From positions 1 through 51,736 of the forward strand of contig JBHELB010000029.1 of assembly GCA_041859045.1 (NCBI GenBank): DNA of 51,736 bases, given 5' to 3'. Shown one piece after another: positions 39,748-48,600 of this stretch. The translations under genes and the position numbers were made by a program. The notes under the pieces are model-generated. The model was not told the DNA's origin. It worked only from the letters and a program-made list of their open reading frames with translations, and made no database searches. Every line of letters starts with the position of its first letter. Positions within the stretch are counted from its first letter, which is position 1. Origin of the DNA: JBHELB01 sp041859045 (lineage in GTDB: Bacteria > Hydrogenedentota > Hydrogenedentia > Hydrogenedentales > SLHB01).

Positions 39748-40998
39748 ATGCACTCGCCTTGGCGGTTTTTCGGTCTTTTTACCCTAATGCTGCTGTTGGC
39801 GCTTCCCTGTTTAGGCGCGACTACGCGCTTTGTGGTGGTGGGGGACAGCCGTGGCGCGGACAACGGCATTAACAGCGCCATTTTGCAGGAATTGGTGACC
39901 GCAATTCTCGCGGAAGACGTCGAACTTGTCATCTTCCCCGGCGATCTCACCAATGACGGTACTCTGACTCAGCTCAACTATTGGGTCCAAACCTTTATGG
40001 AGCCGCTAGAGGCGCAGGGGATTGCCGTTTACCCCTGTCGCGGCAACCACGACGTGGGCGGCGGAGCGTGGAACACGGTGTTTAGCGGGGCGAAGGCCCT
40101 TCCTGCGGATGGGCCCGTGGGTGAGACTAACCTGACTTATTCCGTAACACACAATGACGTACTCTTCCTGCTCTTAGATGCGTACAGCGCGCCGTCGATC
40201 CAGGTCAACCTGCCGTGGCTCAACGCGAAACTCGCGGCGAACGTCCAGCCGCATGTATTCCTGATTAGCCATGTGCCCGCGTTTCCCGTGCAGCATGTGG
40301 AGGTGCTTGGCGGTACGACCCAAAACCGCGATGCGCTCTGGGACGCCTTCGGCGCGGCCAACGGTCGCGTGTATTTCACCGGACACGACCATTTTTACGA
40401 CCACGCCGTTGTACCCGATAGCGCGGGAAATCCGTTGCATCAGGTGGTCGCGGGTACCGGTGGCGCGCCGCTTTATTCGTGGACTGGGCCCTATACCGAC
40501 CCGCGGATGCAGGCCGTAGCTCATTACACCAACTATGGTTATCTGCTCGGAGAGATAAATGGAGCTACGGTCCAGTTGACGTTCAAGGAGCGGAGTGCCG
40601 CAAACGTGTATACCGCACGCGATACATTTGAGTATCAAGCCGAGTGGACTCTGCCGCTTCCCGCCTTCACGTTGGATGTGAGCCGTGGCTATTCGCCGCT
40701 CACCGTGCGGTTTACGGATGCGACGCTGCCGGGTTTGACTCCCACCACGTCCTGGCTTTGGAATTTTGGCGATGGCGAGACGAGCACGGCTCAAAACCCG
40801 GAGCACATCTATGAACAGGGCGGAATCTACACCGTTGCGCTAACCGTCGCCAACAGCTACGGCTCTCGCACGTTTTCGCTCCCCTCGGCCGTTGGCGTCG
40901 ATGTCCCCGCCATCTCCCACGGCGTTGCATGGTTGACCATTGCCCTCCTCGCCGCGCTGGGTCTCGCGCGTCTGTCCTTGCGCGTACGCAACGCATAG
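39748..40998 (+). CDS. Secreted metallophosphoesterase with PKD domain and C-terminal sorting-like tail
   Basis: A 416-residue protein. Signal peptide FGLFTLMLLLALPCLGA; calcineurin-type metallophosphatase (about 28-290) with VVVGDSRG, FPGDLTND, CRGNHD, LISHVPAF and GHDHFYDH metal ligands; PKD domain (about 300-380) with YSPLTVRF, WLWNFGDGE and YTVALTVAN; then VDVPAISHGVAWL, a membrane helix and a basic tail RLSLRVRNA. That end has the motif-helix-basic layout of exosortase-type or IPTL-type sorting signals, but is not the canonical PEP motif. Probably anchored at or released from the cell surface. Substrate unknown. ATG 39748 follows GAGAGGACAG. Confidence 0.85.
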   Translation: MHSPWRFFGLFTLMLLLALPCLGATTRFVVVGDSRGADNGINSAILQELVTAILAEDVELVIFPGDLTNDGTLTQLNYWVQTFMEPLEAQGIAVYPCRGNHDVGGGAWNTVFSGAKALPADGPVGETNLTYSVTHNDVLFLLLDAYSAPSIQVNLPWLNAKLAANVQPHVFLISHVPAFPVQHVEVLGGTTQNRDALWDAFGAANGRVYFTGHDHFYDHAVVPDSAGNPLHQVVAGTGGAPLYSWTGPYTDPRMQAVAHYTNYGYLLGEINGATVQLTFKERSAANVYTARDTFEYQAEWTLPLPAFTLDVSRGYSPLTVRFTDATLPGLTPTTSWLWNFGDGETSTAQNPEHIYEQGGIYTVALTVANSYGSRTFSLPSAVGVDVPAISHGVAWLTIALLAALGLARLSLRVRNA

Positions 40999-41027
40999 CG
41001 TCTAACTTTTAGTGCATAGGCGCGTTT

Positions 41028-41057
41028 TTGCGGGGCGGCAGGCGATTCCGCTACACT
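41028..41057 (+). promoter_or_regulatory. Candidate promoter of the AICARFT gene
   Basis: TTGCGG (41028-41033), 18-base spacer, TACACT (41052-41057); start near 41064, with AGGAGGGA before the ATG at 41086. Weak -35. Confidence 0.35.
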
Positions 41058-41085
41058 GTGGACCTTACCAACGCAGGAGGGAATC

Positions 41086-42204
41086 ATGGCCGAGAAAGAC
41101 CTGAAAGAAATGTACCGCAGCCGGACGGAGGGGGATTTTCCGGCGTCGTTTGAGCTTCTGGGCACGCCTTATGAAAAGGTCGAAGACCTTCGGTATGGCA
41201 CAAACCCGCATCAACCGGCGGCATTCTATCGTCCGCAGGATGGACAGGGATTGGTGCTGGGTGCGCACCGTCTACTGAAGACGGGCAAGAGCGGCCTTTC
41301 GCAGACCAACATCGAGGATATGCACCACGCGGTCGGTATCCTGAAGTACATGCAGCGTCCGGCTTGCGCCGTGATGAAGCACTGCAACCCGTCGGGCGTC
41401 GCTATTCAGACCGGAAACGCGCCGCTGGCGGAGGTCTATGAGCGCGCACGCGACGCCGACGCCCAGGCGGCGTTTGGCAGCGTGGTGGTGTTCAATGAGG
41501 TGGTGGACGGCGCGACTGCCGAGGCGATCATGGGCACGATCGTCGAGGGCGTCGCCGCGCCGGGGTTTACTCCAGAGGCGATCGAGAACTTCCACCACTT
41601 CGAGCGTTTCAAGAAGAACAAGGAAATTCGCATCATCGAGTTGCCCGGCTTTGCCGGACTGCCAAAGTATGTGGGCGATGGTGCTCGCGCGCTCGAGATG
41701 AAGGTGTTCGACGACGGCAGCATCGTGCTGGCGGTGCCGTATCTGTCCCGCGTCCGCTCGGCGGCCGATTTGGTGCCTGCGTACAACGAGCATGCGAAGA
41801 AGGGCCGTATCGACATTCAACGCCCGCCGACAGAGCGGGAGCTGGACGACCTCCTGTTCGCCTGGTACGTCAACATCCACGTGCGGTCCAATGGCTGCGT
41901 GATTGCGCGCAACGGCCAGACGTTGGCCGTGGGGACGGGCGAACAGGACCGCGTCGGCGCGGTGGAGCAGGCGATTGCGAAGGCAAAGGCCAAATACAAG
42001 GGGAATGAGAGCCTCGAAGGGGCGGTGTTGTCCTCAGATGGCTTTTTCCCGTTCCGCGACGCCGTGGACGCCGCGACAAAATCCGGTATCTCGGCCATCG
42101 TTCAGCCCGGCGGCAGCGTGAACGACTTCGAGGCGATTCAGGCGTGCAACGAGGTGGCCGCCACGATGGTGTTTTCCTTGGAGCGTTGTTTTTCGCACCA
42201 CTAA
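41086..42204 (+). CDS. AICAR transformylase (PurH C-terminal domain only)
   Basis: A 372-residue protein equal to the transformylase half of PurH/ATIC, which formylates AICAR with 10-formyl-tetrahydrofolate in purine synthesis. Shared landmarks: LRYGTNPHQPAAFY, MKHCNPSGVA (catalytic Lys-His), AAFGSVVVFN, the asparagine of VRSNGCVIARNGQ, SSDGFFPFRDAVD and QPGGSVNDFEAI. The IMP cyclohydrolase half, normally about 200 residues in front, is absent: the ATG at 41086 has a strong AGGAGGGA site and no upstream frame. The second reaction must come from another gene. Strong terminator downstream. Confidence 0.9.
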   Translation: MAEKDLKEMYRSRTEGDFPASFELLGTPYEKVEDLRYGTNPHQPAAFYRPQDGQGLVLGAHRLLKTGKSGLSQTNIEDMHHAVGILKYMQRPACAVMKHCNPSGVAIQTGNAPLAEVYERARDADAQAAFGSVVVFNEVVDGATAEAIMGTIVEGVAAPGFTPEAIENFHHFERFKKNKEIRIIELPGFAGLPKYVGDGARALEMKVFDDGSIVLAVPYLSRVRSAADLVPAYNEHAKKGRIDIQRPPTERELDDLLFAWYVNIHVRSNGCVIARNGQTLAVGTGEQDRVGAVEQAIAKAKAKYKGNESLEGAVLSSDGFFPFRDAVDAATKSGISAIVQPGGSVNDFEAIQACNEVAATMVFSLERCFSHH

Positions 42205-42293
42205 GTTTGCCGTCATTGACGGACCGCGCTGACGGTGCGCAGTAATGCTGCGAAATCCGCAGTTTTGGGCCTGAGAGACACCCGATTTCTTTT

Positions 42294-42333
42294 CGCCGAT
42301 ACCTGTTCTTAGACAGGTGTCGGCGTTTTGTTG
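42294..42333 (+). terminator. Rho-independent terminator of the AICARFT gene
   Basis: CGCCGATACCTGT (42294-42306) pairs with ACAGGTGTCGGCG (42313-42325): 13 pairs with one G-T, 6-base loop, then TTTTGTTG. It begins 90 bases after the stop. Confidence 0.88.
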
Positions 42334-42450
42334 TCTTTCGAGATAATTTATTATTCATATTTGATACATATCCCTCCTCGATCTCGATGTGGGTGAAAAT
42401 ACGCAAGTCGGAAGTGTAATATTTCGCGTTGCTTGTGGGTATTTTGGCGA

Positions 42451-42467
42451 TTGGCACAGCCGTTGCT
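42451..42467 (+). promoter_or_regulatory. Sigma-54 (RpoN) promoter of the PEP-CTERM gene
   Basis: TTGGCACAGCCGTTGCT matches the RpoN consensus TGGCAC-N5-TTGCW exactly, including the -24 GG and -12 GC at the required spacing. It lies about 96 bases before the ATG at 42563. RpoN promoters need an activator ATPase bound upstream. Exosortase/PEP-CTERM gene sets often travel with a sigma-54 activator (PrsR), which fits. Confidence 0.85.
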
Positions 42468-42562
42468 TATTTTCTGTGGGCGCTGCGCGAGCGGTTCAGG
42501 AGCCGGAGAAGCGCGGGCGGAAAACACAAGACCCCTTTTGCGGGGGGAGTGGGGAACTGAAG

Positions 42563-43222
42563 ATGATGAAGAGTAAGATGTTAGCGCTATCGACTCTGAT
42601 GGTGGCGACGTTGCTGCTGTCCTGTGGGGCGCAAGCAATGGTAGTGGATCCGAATGAATACAACTTTTCCCCGAGTGACTCGGACCTTGGCGATCTTGAC
42701 CACTACAAGGCATACGAGTGGGGAATATTCACCGATGTCGACCTGAGTAAGCAGGTGATTACCTCGGCGCGGCTGACCATCGACAGCATTAACAACTGGA
42801 TCATCGAGCCGACAGACATCCTGCGTGTCCACCTTCTGGATGACCCCGCCAAAGCGCCCGGAACGAAAATCTACAGCGACAACCAGAACCCGGTGGACTT
42901 TTTCGAGGGCCGCGGCACCTATCTGTTCGGCTTCACGGACGATAATGAGTACAAGGTCACCTATCGTCGCCACACGGAATGGGTCAATCCGCCTGAGGAC
43001 CTGGTGTACGACTTCACCGACAGCGATTTGGCTGCGTTGATGTCCTACATTCAGAACGACGGCAAGTTTGGGTTCGGGTTTGATCCGGACTGCCATTTCT
43101 ACAACTGCGGGATCGACTTCGAGTTTTGCGTGGAAGATCGCCCTGTGCCGGAGCCCGCCACTCTGCTTCTTCTCGGTATGGGCGTCACCGGTCTAGTCGT
43201 TCGCCGGTTCCGCCGCCAATAG
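42563..43222 (+). CDS. PEP-CTERM sorting-domain protein
   Basis: A 219-residue exported protein. Signal peptide: MLALSTLMVATLLLSCGAQA. The mature domain (about 24-190) is acidic and looks beta-rich (YEWGIFTDVDLSKQVITSAR, LRVHLLDDPAKAPGTKIYSD) and resembles a lectin- or carbohydrate-type sandwich, unassigned. The end is a textbook PEP-CTERM tag: VPEPATLLLLGMGVTGLVV followed by RRFRRQ, cut by exosortase after export and tied to extracellular polysaccharide. Two ATG codons (42563, 42566) are possible. The transcript should be RpoN-dependent, and a terminator follows. The matching exosortase is not in this window. Confidence 0.93.
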   Translation: MMKSKMLALSTLMVATLLLSCGAQAMVVDPNEYNFSPSDSDLGDLDHYKAYEWGIFTDVDLSKQVITSARLTIDSINNWIIEPTDILRVHLLDDPAKAPGTKIYSDNQNPVDFFEGRGTYLFGFTDDNEYKVTYRRHTEWVNPPEDLVYDFTDSDLAALMSYIQNDGKFGFGFDPDCHFYNCGIDFEFCVEDRPVPEPATLLLLGMGVTGLVVRRFRRQ

Positions 43223-43241
43223 TCTTTCACCCAGGGAGGGG

Positions 43242-43290
43242 AGATCGGAGAACCCGAGGCTTGCAAGGGGTTCTCCGATCTTCTTTTTCT
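43242..43290 (+). terminator. Rho-independent terminator of the PEP-CTERM gene
   Basis: AGATCGGAGAACCC (43242-43255) pairs perfectly with GGGTTCTCCGATCT (43268-43281), 14 bp, loop of 12, then TCTTTTTCT. Begins 20 bases after the stop. Confidence 0.9.
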
Positions 43291-43338
43291 AGGCCTGTGT
43301 TGCACCGGTCTGCGGGTAGAAAAAGCGATGCGGCGCGT

Positions 43339-43367
43339 TTGGTCTTCGACCAGGCCAGTGTTATAGT
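43339..43367 (+). promoter_or_regulatory. Candidate promoter giving a leaderless dprA start
   Basis: TTGGTC (43339-43344), 17-base spacer, TATAGT (43362-43367). The expected +1 coincides with the A of the ATG at 43374. The only purine run, AGGGGC, touches the ATG and is too close for a ribosome site. The -35 is weak. Confidence 0.42.
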
Positions 43368-43373
43368 AGGGGC

Positions 43374-44591
43374 ATGGCTCTCACAAGCGAACAGAGAGAC
43401 TGGTTACGCCTCGCATTAGTGCCGGGGGTGGGCACGGCGTATTTCATCCGCCTATTGGCGCGATTCCGCACGCCGACGGCCGTACTCGCTGCATCGCAGC
43501 GCGCGCTGGAAGAATCCGTCGGCCCGGTCTTGGCGCAGCGCATCGTGCAGTACGCCGATGTTGCCGCAGTCGAGGAGCAGGAACGTCGGGCGGATGGGTG
43601 CGGCGCGAGACTGGTCACGCTCGACGACCCGGCATACCCGGTTCGACTCGCGGAAATCTACGATCCCCCCCTAGTACTGTTCGTGCGCGGACGTATCCAG
43701 CTTGAGGACGAGGTCTGCATGGCGGTCGTCGGCACGCGCCATCCGACCCCTTACGGAGTCCGCATGGCCGAGCAATTCTCCCGTGAACTCGCCGCACGCG
43801 GCGTCTGCGTGGTCAGCGGCATGGCCCTCGGGGTCGACGGCGCGGCGCACCGGGCGGCGCTCGAAGTGGGGGGGAGAACCATCGCGGTCCTTGGCAGCGG
43901 GGTCGATGTTGTCTATCCGCCGCAACACGCCGGACTGCTCGATGAGATCGTAAACGGGGGAGGGGCCGTCATCTCACAATTCCCGATGGGGGCGGAACCC
44001 TCGCGAGGGAGTTTCCCCTACCGGAACCGCATCATCAGCGGCATGAGCCACGGCACGCTGGTGGTCGAAGCGCCCGCGAGCAGCGGGGCGCTCATTACGG
44101 CGCGGCATGCGGCCGAGCAGGGCCGTGAGGTGTTCGCCATTCCAGGACAACTCGGCATTGCCAATGCCGAGGGGCCTCATCTTCTTATCCAGGAAGGCGC
44201 GCGGCTTGTTACCCGTGCCGAAGACATTCTTGTTGAGCTGCACTTGGCCGTGCCGAAGTCGGCCGAACCGCCCGTGGACGTTGCTCCTCCGGCCCGGCGC
44301 TCAGCGCCAGAGCGTCGGAAGGCCCCAAGTACGATGCCGCCGGAGCCCGCCTCCACGTCCGATATGCGCCCCGGCGAGCCGCCGTCTATCCCCTGTTTGC
44401 GCCCCGGGCCGGAGGCTACCTCGGCCATCGAGCGGCAAGTATTGTCGGCATTGGCTCCGAATGGGTCCCATGTGGATGAAATTGCTGAGATGTGCCGTGT
44501 TTCCGTATCCGACGCCCTCAGCGCCCTGACCTTGCTCGAACTCAAGGGGCTGGCGCGTCAGTTTAGCGGCAAGCGCTTCGCGCCGCGATGA
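43374..44591 (+). CDS. dprA: DNA-processing protein DprA
   Basis: DprA loads RecA on incoming single-stranded DNA in natural transformation. The 405-residue product has an N-terminal helical domain, the Rossmann core with VVGTRHPTPYG, VVSGMALGVDGAAHRAAL, LGSGVDVVYPPQH, PYRNRIISGMSHGTLVVEA and SGALITARHAAEQGREVFA, a Pro/Arg-rich linker of about 50 residues, and a C-terminal winged helix (LSALAPNGSHVDEIAEMCRV). Full length. Its stop overlaps lpxK (ATGA), an odd partner, but such gene pairs can be transcriptional accidents. Confidence 0.95.
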   Translation: MALTSEQRDWLRLALVPGVGTAYFIRLLARFRTPTAVLAASQRALEESVGPVLAQRIVQYADVAAVEEQERRADGCGARLVTLDDPAYPVRLAEIYDPPLVLFVRGRIQLEDEVCMAVVGTRHPTPYGVRMAEQFSRELAARGVCVVSGMALGVDGAAHRAALEVGGRTIAVLGSGVDVVYPPQHAGLLDEIVNGGGAVISQFPMGAEPSRGSFPYRNRIISGMSHGTLVVEAPASSGALITARHAAEQGREVFAIPGQLGIANAEGPHLLIQEGARLVTRAEDILVELHLAVPKSAEPPVDVAPPARRSAPERRKAPSTMPPEPASTSDMRPGEPPSIPCLRPGPEATSAIERQVLSALAPNGSHVDEIAEMCRVSVSDALSALTLLELKGLARQFSGKRFAPR

Positions 44592-45619
44592 GTATTCTGA
44601 CCGAGCTCTCGAGCCGCATTCGTCGCGGCGAGCCCATTCCTGTGCCGCTTCTGTTGTTTTTGTGGTGTTTCACTCCTGTTCTTTGGGCTGGGATGTTGTT
44701 TCGCTCGTTTCGTAAGCCCGTTCGTTTGCCGGTTCGGGTGGTTAGTGTCGGAAACATCACCGCCGGAGGGACGGGGAAGACCCCTGCTGTGATTGACGCT
44801 GCGCGGCGGGCGATCGCTTCGGGCGAGAAAGTGGCGGTGCTGACCAGGGGGTACCGGGCGAAGAGTCGCGGGGCTGGCGTGGAGGTTGTGGATGGATCAT
44901 GTGATGTGATGGGTTTATTTGAGAGCCTGGGGGATGAACCCGCCCTGATTCTACGTAAGCTCCCGGCTGTAACGATTGTCCGGGCGGTAGACCGCGTGGC
45001 AGGAGCGCGCGCGGCCGTGGCGCGGGGCTGCACCACCCTGATTCTGGACGACGGCTTCCAATATCTACGCTTGGCCCGTGACGAGAATCTTGTCATGGTC
45101 GACGCCACGAATCCCTTTGGCAACGGTTACCGGCTGCCTGCGGGAATCCTCCGGGAACGCCCTGAGGCCTTACGGCGCGCCACGGGCATCTACCTCACCC
45201 GCTGCGACCAGTGCCCGGACGTGGCGGCGTTGGCGGCACGGGTCGCGGCATTGGCTCCAGGGATTCCCATACGCCAGACCTGGCACGCGCCGTGCGGACT
45301 CTGGAACGTCGCGACCGGCGAACCCCGTCCTCTCCAGGCCTTACGGGGAACCGCAATTACCGCGGTGTGCGGCCTAGGAAATCCCGAGGCCTTTTGGAGA
45401 ACGCTGGAGGCAGCAGGGGCCATCCTTACGCGGCGCGTGGCCTATCCCGACCATGCGGAGTTCGACGCCATGCAGTTCCGGGGTGTCGGGATGGTCGTCA
45501 CCAGCGAGAAAGACGCCGTCCGCCTGGGAACCCGCGCGCCGGACAACCTCTGGGCGCTGAGTATCGAGCTCCGCGACTGGCCTGATGGGTCGCCCGCCAC
45601 CAATGAAAAAGCCCCCTGA
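44588..45619 (+). CDS. lpxK: Tetraacyldisaccharide 4'-kinase
   Basis: LpxK phosphorylates the 4' position of the lipid A precursor at the inner-membrane face; its presence means the organism makes lipid A. The 343-residue product has an N-terminal membrane anchor (VPLLLFLWCFTPVLWAGMLF), the Walker A VSVGNITAGGTGKTPAV, LTRGYRAKSRG, DEPALILRKLP, LDDGFQYLRLARDENLVMVD and the C-terminal VVTSEKDAVRLG, all LpxK landmarks. The stop lies in the stem of the bidirectional terminator. Confidence 0.95.
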   Translation: MSILTELSSRIRRGEPIPVPLLLFLWCFTPVLWAGMLFRSFRKPVRLPVRVVSVGNITAGGTGKTPAVIDAARRAIASGEKVAVLTRGYRAKSRGAGVEVVDGSCDVMGLFESLGDEPALILRKLPAVTIVRAVDRVAGARAAVARGCTTLILDDGFQYLRLARDENLVMVDATNPFGNGYRLPAGILRERPEALRRATGIYLTRCDQCPDVAALAARVAALAPGIPIRQTWHAPCGLWNVATGEPRPLQALRGTAITAVCGLGNPEAFWRTLEAAGAILTRRVAYPDHAEFDAMQFRGVGMVVTSEKDAVRLGTRAPDNLWALSIELRDWPDGSPATNEKAP

Positions 45620-45636
45620 GGTCAGGGGGCTTTTGA
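45606..45636. terminator. Bidirectional terminator between lpxK and the dockerin/NHL gene
   Basis: GCCCCCT (45611-45617) pairs with AGGGGGC (45624-45630), with AAAAA before and TTTT after, so it ends transcripts from both converging genes. The lpxK stop codon TGA (45617-45619) is inside it. Confidence 0.85.
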
Positions 45637-45657
45637 TTACCGTCGTTGGCGAATCGC

Positions 45658-48600
45658 CTACTCCGGGACGAACCGCTGGATGCAGCTATTGACGCTATCG
45701 GCCACATAGACCCGGCCCACCGAATCAATCGCGATGCCGGAGATTTTGGCGAAGCGCGAAGGTCCGCCCCAAGAAGTCAGTTGCGTTCCGTTCTGATCGA
45801 ACTTCACTATGTTCGTTTCTGAGGCAACGAACGTATTCCCCTCCGCGTCCATGGCGGTGTATGCTTCTTTGGGATAGTTGAAGGGGCTTGGAACCATCCA
45901 CTGCGCCTGTCGTTGCGCGTTGAACTTGAAAAACTGAGTTGTGTAAGTGTCCGAGATCGTGACGTATCCCAAGACTGCAATATTGCCCATCGGGTCGACC
46001 GCGATTGCCCCGCCAGTCACTGGGCGGCCAAATGCTACTAGAGATAAGCTTTCGAGCAAGTTCCCCTCTGTTGAGTAACGATACAATTTACCATGCTCAT
46101 CAGGATAGCCGTCAGCGTACCCACGCAATGTGAGCAGCTCATTCTCGGAAGATATCGCAAGACTGTCCGCATTGTGCGCAAGCGTTTTCTCAAACAGTCC
46201 ATCCGTCGCAAACTGACGGATATTCTGCCCACGCTCCACGACAACTTCTATGCCTGGGTAAGTATACTGGGTCAGTTTGTTGAGGGTCGAGACATACACC
46301 TTTCCAAGTTCGCTCACAGCAAGCAATTGTCGCGACGCTGTGGCTTCCTGCTCAGAGAGGTAGGGGGACCAAGACTTGACGAAGTCGCCCGCGCTGTCAA
46401 ACTCCTTAACGAGTCGATTTCCCAAGTCCGAGACGTACAAATTGTCGGATTTGTCGATTGCGATTCCCGAGGCACCGGCAAAATCGGCGGGACCGGGCTC
46501 CTCAAAAAGTTCGCCGTTGCCGCTGAACTTGTAGAGGTTCGACGTGGTGCCTACATAAACATCGCCCTCGGGCGTCAGCCCCACCGAAAGCGGCTTCGAC
46601 ACTGGCCATGACCGCAAGAACGTTCCGTCAGACGAGAACACCTGGATGCGATTGTTGCCGTAATCCGCTATATAGACATTTTCCGCCGCGTCAAGTTCAA
46701 TATCCTTCGGCAGGAAGAACTGTCCATTCGCGGAACCTCTCTGGCCCCATGATTTCACCAGTGTTCCGGTTGCCGAGTATTTGTTTACCTTGTGTGCGCC
46801 CGTGTAGACGACATACATCTCGCCTGAGCTGTTGACCGCAAGTCTGCCGGCTTCGTTTATTCCCGTATTGAAGGCCAGCAGCTCGTTCTTGAGGTTTGGG
46901 GCTACCTTGCTGATTCTACCCATGAGCAACCCGTAGTAGTTACCGTAGGCATCGACTGCAACATGCTTCAGCGAGTCGTTCCAGAAGGAATTGGTGCTCG
47001 TCGTCGTTCCAAGGCTCGTGCCTTGGGGTGTACCCATTCCCTCTGCAGGATCCGTGTGCGACAGGCTGGGACCATAGGTCGGGGGCCAGATGTAGTAGCC
47101 GGCGGTTCCCCACTGCCCGAAAATGGTCAACCTGCTCATCTCACGTTTGTGCGTGGGAGAGTAGGCGTAGGAGTAGTTGCAGAGAAAGGCCATCTTTGAG
47201 GTATCACCACAGATGCCTAGCTCGTAGAGCACGCCCGTGGGACTCTTGATGGCGTAGTACTTTTCCTTCCTTACGTCCAGGGAGGTTTGAGGACGTATCA
47301 GCTCGTACGACCGATCCCCCTGTACCGTAATCGGGAACAGGGGACCTTCTCCACTGGCCACGTAGATATTGCCTAGGGAGTCGACTTCGACGTCCGTAAC
47401 GTTAACGTGGCGGAATGTCGAAGTAACGAAGTCATTCGGCCAACTGCGGTCAAGGACGTATGGGGCACACTCAGCCTGCAGCGGAACCACATTGTCAACC
47501 ACAACGGATTCGCCATGCTCGTTGCGCACTTTGAAGTAAACCGTCTTGACGCCCCCACCACTGGACAAGACAAAGGGGGCGACGGTTGCATAGGGTTGCC
47601 ATGCTGCGCCGGTGAAATCCACCGATTCCGAGGCCATGTACTCTGTCGGTTCCATTGTACATGTGGATACGAGTTGAGCGGTCTGACTCGACGTCTGGGC
47701 CGTATTGTAGTTCACGTTGAACGTTCGAATCTTTGGAATGAGGGAGCCCTCCAACGTGATGGTGTCGCTCGCCGATACCTCCAGTTCACCGTCGCGCAGC
47801 TTGAGATAGACCGTTCGCTCGCCATCCCCCGCGCTGAAGGTGAAGGCGGGACTAGTCACAAATGGTTTCCACTCGGCTCCCTGAAAGTCTGGGGTCTCGG
47901 AGGCCATGTACTCAACCGACGCCCCGATGCAGTCGATATTCAGCCTCACTTCACAATCAGACGACACTTCCGCGCCGCCGTTGATGGCAAACGAGTACAG
48001 CTTCAGTTCCTGAAGGAAGGTGTCAATGGTGGCCGGAGCAGATTCACCGGAGTTGTTTCGCAACTTCAGGTAAAGCTGCCGAGAGCCACCGCCGGGCGAA
48101 AGCGTATACGGCACACTAAACGTATATCTGCTGGGATCTGTCGGAACGTTCTGAACGAGGCTTGCCCAGTTGCAGGGTTTCCAGATCGCTCCGGAGAAGT
48201 TCGAAGACTCAGACAGCATGTACTCAAGTGGCGTGTAGCGACAGTATATCGTCGCGCTGATGTCTCGCGAGACAACAGGCCACGGTCGGACGAGTGCGCC
48301 CGCGATGACCGGTGCCGGTTCAGCTAAGGTAATCGAGGCTTGTTGGACCGGCGATATGTAGTCGTCGTTTCTGACCTGGACATACACGGTTTTCAAGCCG
48401 TTTACGGCAGATAGTAGGAATCGAGGCTCCGACGTGTAGGCCTTCCACTCCGCGCCGAGGAAATCGGGGGTCTCGGAGGCAATATACTCGAGCGGCGTAC
48501 CCGTTCCGACAAGACTCAGACGCACTTCGCGGTCCGTGGTGGTGTTGAGTCCGCCGTTGATCCGTACCGAAAACAGCAACATTTCATCCAGCAGCCACTC

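Larger units (their letters stand above)
42205..42562 (+). other. 358-base gap with terminator and sigma-54 promoter
   Basis: No gene is seen in this gap. It holds the AICARFT terminator (42294-42333), an AT-rich stretch (42335-42375), and the sigma-54 promoter (42451-42467) with a leader of about 84 bases. AAAATACGCA (42398-42407) and AATATTTCGC (42418-42427), in the activator region 25-55 bases before the promoter, are only loosely symmetric. I see no clear enhancer pair. Confidence 0.6.
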
